Assembly: GCA_034437555.1 (NCBI GenBank)
Contig: DAOTTQ010000071.1
Location: 46,420-110,419, forward strand
DNA: 64,000 nucleotides
Direction of reading: 5' to 3'
Origin: JANWYT01 sp034437555
GTDB taxonomy: Bacteria; Chloroflexota; Anaerolineae; Aggregatilineales; Phototrophicaceae
Shown here: piece by piece, positions 62,744-64,000 of the stretch
How the letters are laid out: every line of letters starts with the position of its first letter
Position numbering within the stretch: the stretch's first letter is position 1
Translations under genes and position numbers: made by a program
Notes under the pieces: model-generated
Seen by the model: only the letters and a program-made list of their open reading frames with translations
Databases searched by the model: none
What the model was told of the DNA's origin: nothing

Positions 62744-64000
62744 ATGAAAGAAAGAGTACAGAAGTTGATGGCGCGGGCAAATTTGGGTTCACGGCGTGCC
62801 TGTGAAGCCATGATTGAAGCCAAGCGGGTTACTATTAACGGCACCGTTGCCACACTCGGCGACCAAGCCGACCCCGAAATAGACGAAGTGCGTGTTGACG
62901 GTTCACGCATTCGGTTATCAAGCTACCGTCCCCGCTATATCGTTGTAAATAAGCCCAAAAATGTGCTGTCCGTTACAAAACCAGACCCCGAAGATGACCG
63001 CGATACCATCATGGATTTAGTGCCATTAGAGGGTCATTTCTTCACTATCGGGCGTTTAGATGCCGATTCTGAGGGCATGTTGGTGATTACTAACGATGGC
63101 GAAATAGCGCACAAACTGGCGCACCCTAGCTTTGAACACACCAAGACCTATAAAGTTATCGTTTATGGGCATCCCACAGAAGAAAACATCCGAAAATGGG
63201 AAAACGGCATTTGGCTAGACGGTACACGCACCGCCCGTTGCTATGTAAAAGAAGTGGATAGAACCCCCCAAATGACCACCCTTCGTATCGTTATGATTGA
63301 AGGGCGCAAACGCCAAATTCGGCGCGTTGCTTCACTCTTGGGGTATCCCGTAAATCGCTTAGTGCGTACCCACATTGGGCAGTTAGGGCTTGGCACACTC
63401 GAAAAAGGTGCATGGTATGAGCTAACCCAAGAAGAAGTATCGGCGATGCTATTGCCTGCGGAAGAATTCAAGTTTATTAGACGGCGTAAGCGCGTTATCC
63501 GTCCAGAAGCTACAGACGACCAAAGCAGACCCTTCCCATCACGTACTGTTGCGCGTCCTCGCCCCTATGGCGACCGTCCAGCTCGTCCAGCAGGTGATAG
63601 ACCCGAACGTTCCTATGGTGACCGTCCAGCGCGTCCAGCAGGTGATAGACCAGAACGCTCCTACGGTGACCGTCCAGCGCGTCCTTCAGGTGATAGACCC
63701 GCGCGTCCTTCAGGTGATAGACCCGCACGCTCCTACGGTGACCGTCCAGCACGTCCATCAGGCGACCGTCCAGCTCGTCCAGCAGGCGATAGACCAGAAC
63801 GCTCCTATGGTGACCGTCCAGCACGCCCTTCAGGTGATAGACCCGCACGCCCTTCAGGTGACCGTCCAGCGCGTCCGTCAGGTGATAGACCAGAACGCTC
63901 CTACGGTGACCGTCCAGCGCGTCCGTCAGGCGATAGACCCGCGCGTCCCTACGGTGACCGTCCAGCACGCCCGTCAGGTGATAGACCAGAACGCTCCCAC
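62744..64000 (+). CDS. rluB: RluB/RsuA-family pseudouridine synthase with Arg-rich repeat tail (cut by window edge)
   Basis: Start ATG at 62744 with GAGGAA eight bases upstream; the frame is open at the right edge (at least 419 residues). The N-terminal S4 domain (VQKLMARANLGSRRACEAMI) is followed by the catalytic domain with IGRLDADSEGMLVITNDG (catalytic Asp), TKTYKVIVYG and the closing EGRKRQIRRVASLLGYPV. These make pseudouridine in rRNA; RluB modifies 23S U2605. From about residue 276 the protein is a low-complexity tandem tail of GDRPARPS/GDRPERSY units, positively charged and probably disordered, which may bind RNA. Confidence 0.93.
   Translation, partial: MKERVQKLMARANLGSRRACEAMIEAKRVTINGTVATLGDQADPEIDEVRVDGSRIRLSSYRPRYIVVNKPKNVLSVTKPDPEDDRDTIMDLVPLEGHFFTIGRLDADSEGMLVITNDGEIAHKLAHPSFEHTKTYKVIVYGHPTEENIRKWENGIWLDGTRTARCYVKEVDRTPQMTTLRIVMIEGRKRQIRRVASLLGYPVNRLVRTHIGQLGLGTLEKGAWYELTQEEVSAMLLPAEEFKFIRRRKRVIRPEATDDQSRPFPSRTVARPRPYGDRPARPAGDRPERSYGDRPARPAGDRPERSYGDRPARPSGDRPARPSGDRPARSYGDRPARPSGDRPARPAGDRPERSYGDRPARPSGDRPARPSGDRPARPSGDRPERSYGDRPARPSGDRPARPYGDRPARPSGDRPERSH
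63569..64000 (+). repeat. Coding tandem repeat, 24-base unit (GDRPxRxx)
   Basis: About 18 units of 24 bases (eight codons), mostly GDRPARPS, GDRPARPA, GDRPERSY and GDRPARPY, run to the window edge. Codons vary between GATAGA and GACCGT for the Asp-Arg pair, so the array mixes old and new copies. It is likely to vary in length between strains by slippage or recombination. Confidence 0.93.

Noticed and set aside
63510..63968. 152-codon minus-strand frame with DGHRRSV-type repeats
   Set aside because: It is the reverse reading of the tandem repeat that encodes the GDRP tail.
63569..64000. CRISPR array
   Set aside because: Units are 24 bases, directly adjacent without spacers, and in frame with the pseudouridine synthase.
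1..64000. tRNA, rRNA or mobile-element genes
   Set aside because: Gaps between genes are short; none shows a cloverleaf, rRNA motif, transposase frame or terminal inverted repeats that I could recognise by eye.

Overview
The window looks like an ordinary chromosomal segment of a Chloroflexota bacterium, probably of the Anaerolineae side, at moderate G+C. This is inferred from the gene families: a seven-TM/GAF/HTH regulator, an RsmD with an APPQ motif, a GldA/GldF/GldG/DUF4340 ABC cassette, a membrane-anchored MurF-like ligase and a Pro/Thr/Glu-rich giant exoprotein. Genes are dense, with many ATGA or TGATG overlaps. I see no phage, insertion sequence, CRISPR array, rRNA or tRNA.

Region 1 (1-8.7 kb, minus strand): the 5' part of an IleRS2-type ileS, cut by the left edge, with a small SD-led open frame in its leader. 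Upstream of it is a nine-gene run: two GNAT-type proteins, the Ala-tRNA editing protein AlaX, an unknown protein, three membrane-anchored TPR proteins and two single-pass proteins. Region 2 (8.8-13.6 kb, plus): a large polytopic membrane protein, then a TPR protein, a uroporphyrinogen-decarboxylase-like protein, rsmD and an IrrE-like protein. Region 3 (13.6-19.4 kb): cca, hpt and an FHA protein on minus, divergent from an Hsp70-like ATPase and a HEAT-repeat protein on plus.

Region 4 (19.4-28.3 kb, minus): one six-gene operon, argC-argB-argD-argJ-carA-carB. It makes ornithine and carbamoyl phosphate, the two inputs of citrulline and arginine synthesis. Its 5' leader has the architecture of a ribosome-mediated attenuator: a 16-residue leader peptide with three consecutive Arg codons, an antiterminator segment and a competing intrinsic terminator. 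This is the strongest candidate for an undescribed regulatory system in the window.

Region 5 (28.3-43.2 kb): the ABC-2/GldG/DUF4340 cassette, the primary sigma factor, a LiaF-like protein, a GNAT protein, a 7TM-GAF-HTH sensor, a transglutaminase-like lipoprotein gene broken by one in-frame TAA, a three-S1-domain protein behind a perfect-consensus promoter, an FtsK/SpoIIIE translocase, a YedK/HMCES-type protein and two small membrane proteins. Region 6 (43.3-54.0 kb): one 10.6-kb gene for a 3538-residue secreted subtilase-like protein ending in about eleven divergent beta-sandwich-like modules. Region 7 (54-64 kb): a propeller-like secreted protein, a cell-envelope operon (alpha/beta hydrolase, membrane MurF-like ligase, CNNM/CBS protein, Ddl), an OmpR-type response regulator, a membrane GT2 enzyme and an RluB-type pseudouridine synthase whose Arg-rich tandem-repeat tail runs off the right edge.

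All calls come from reading the sequence and from knowledge of the families; no searches were run.
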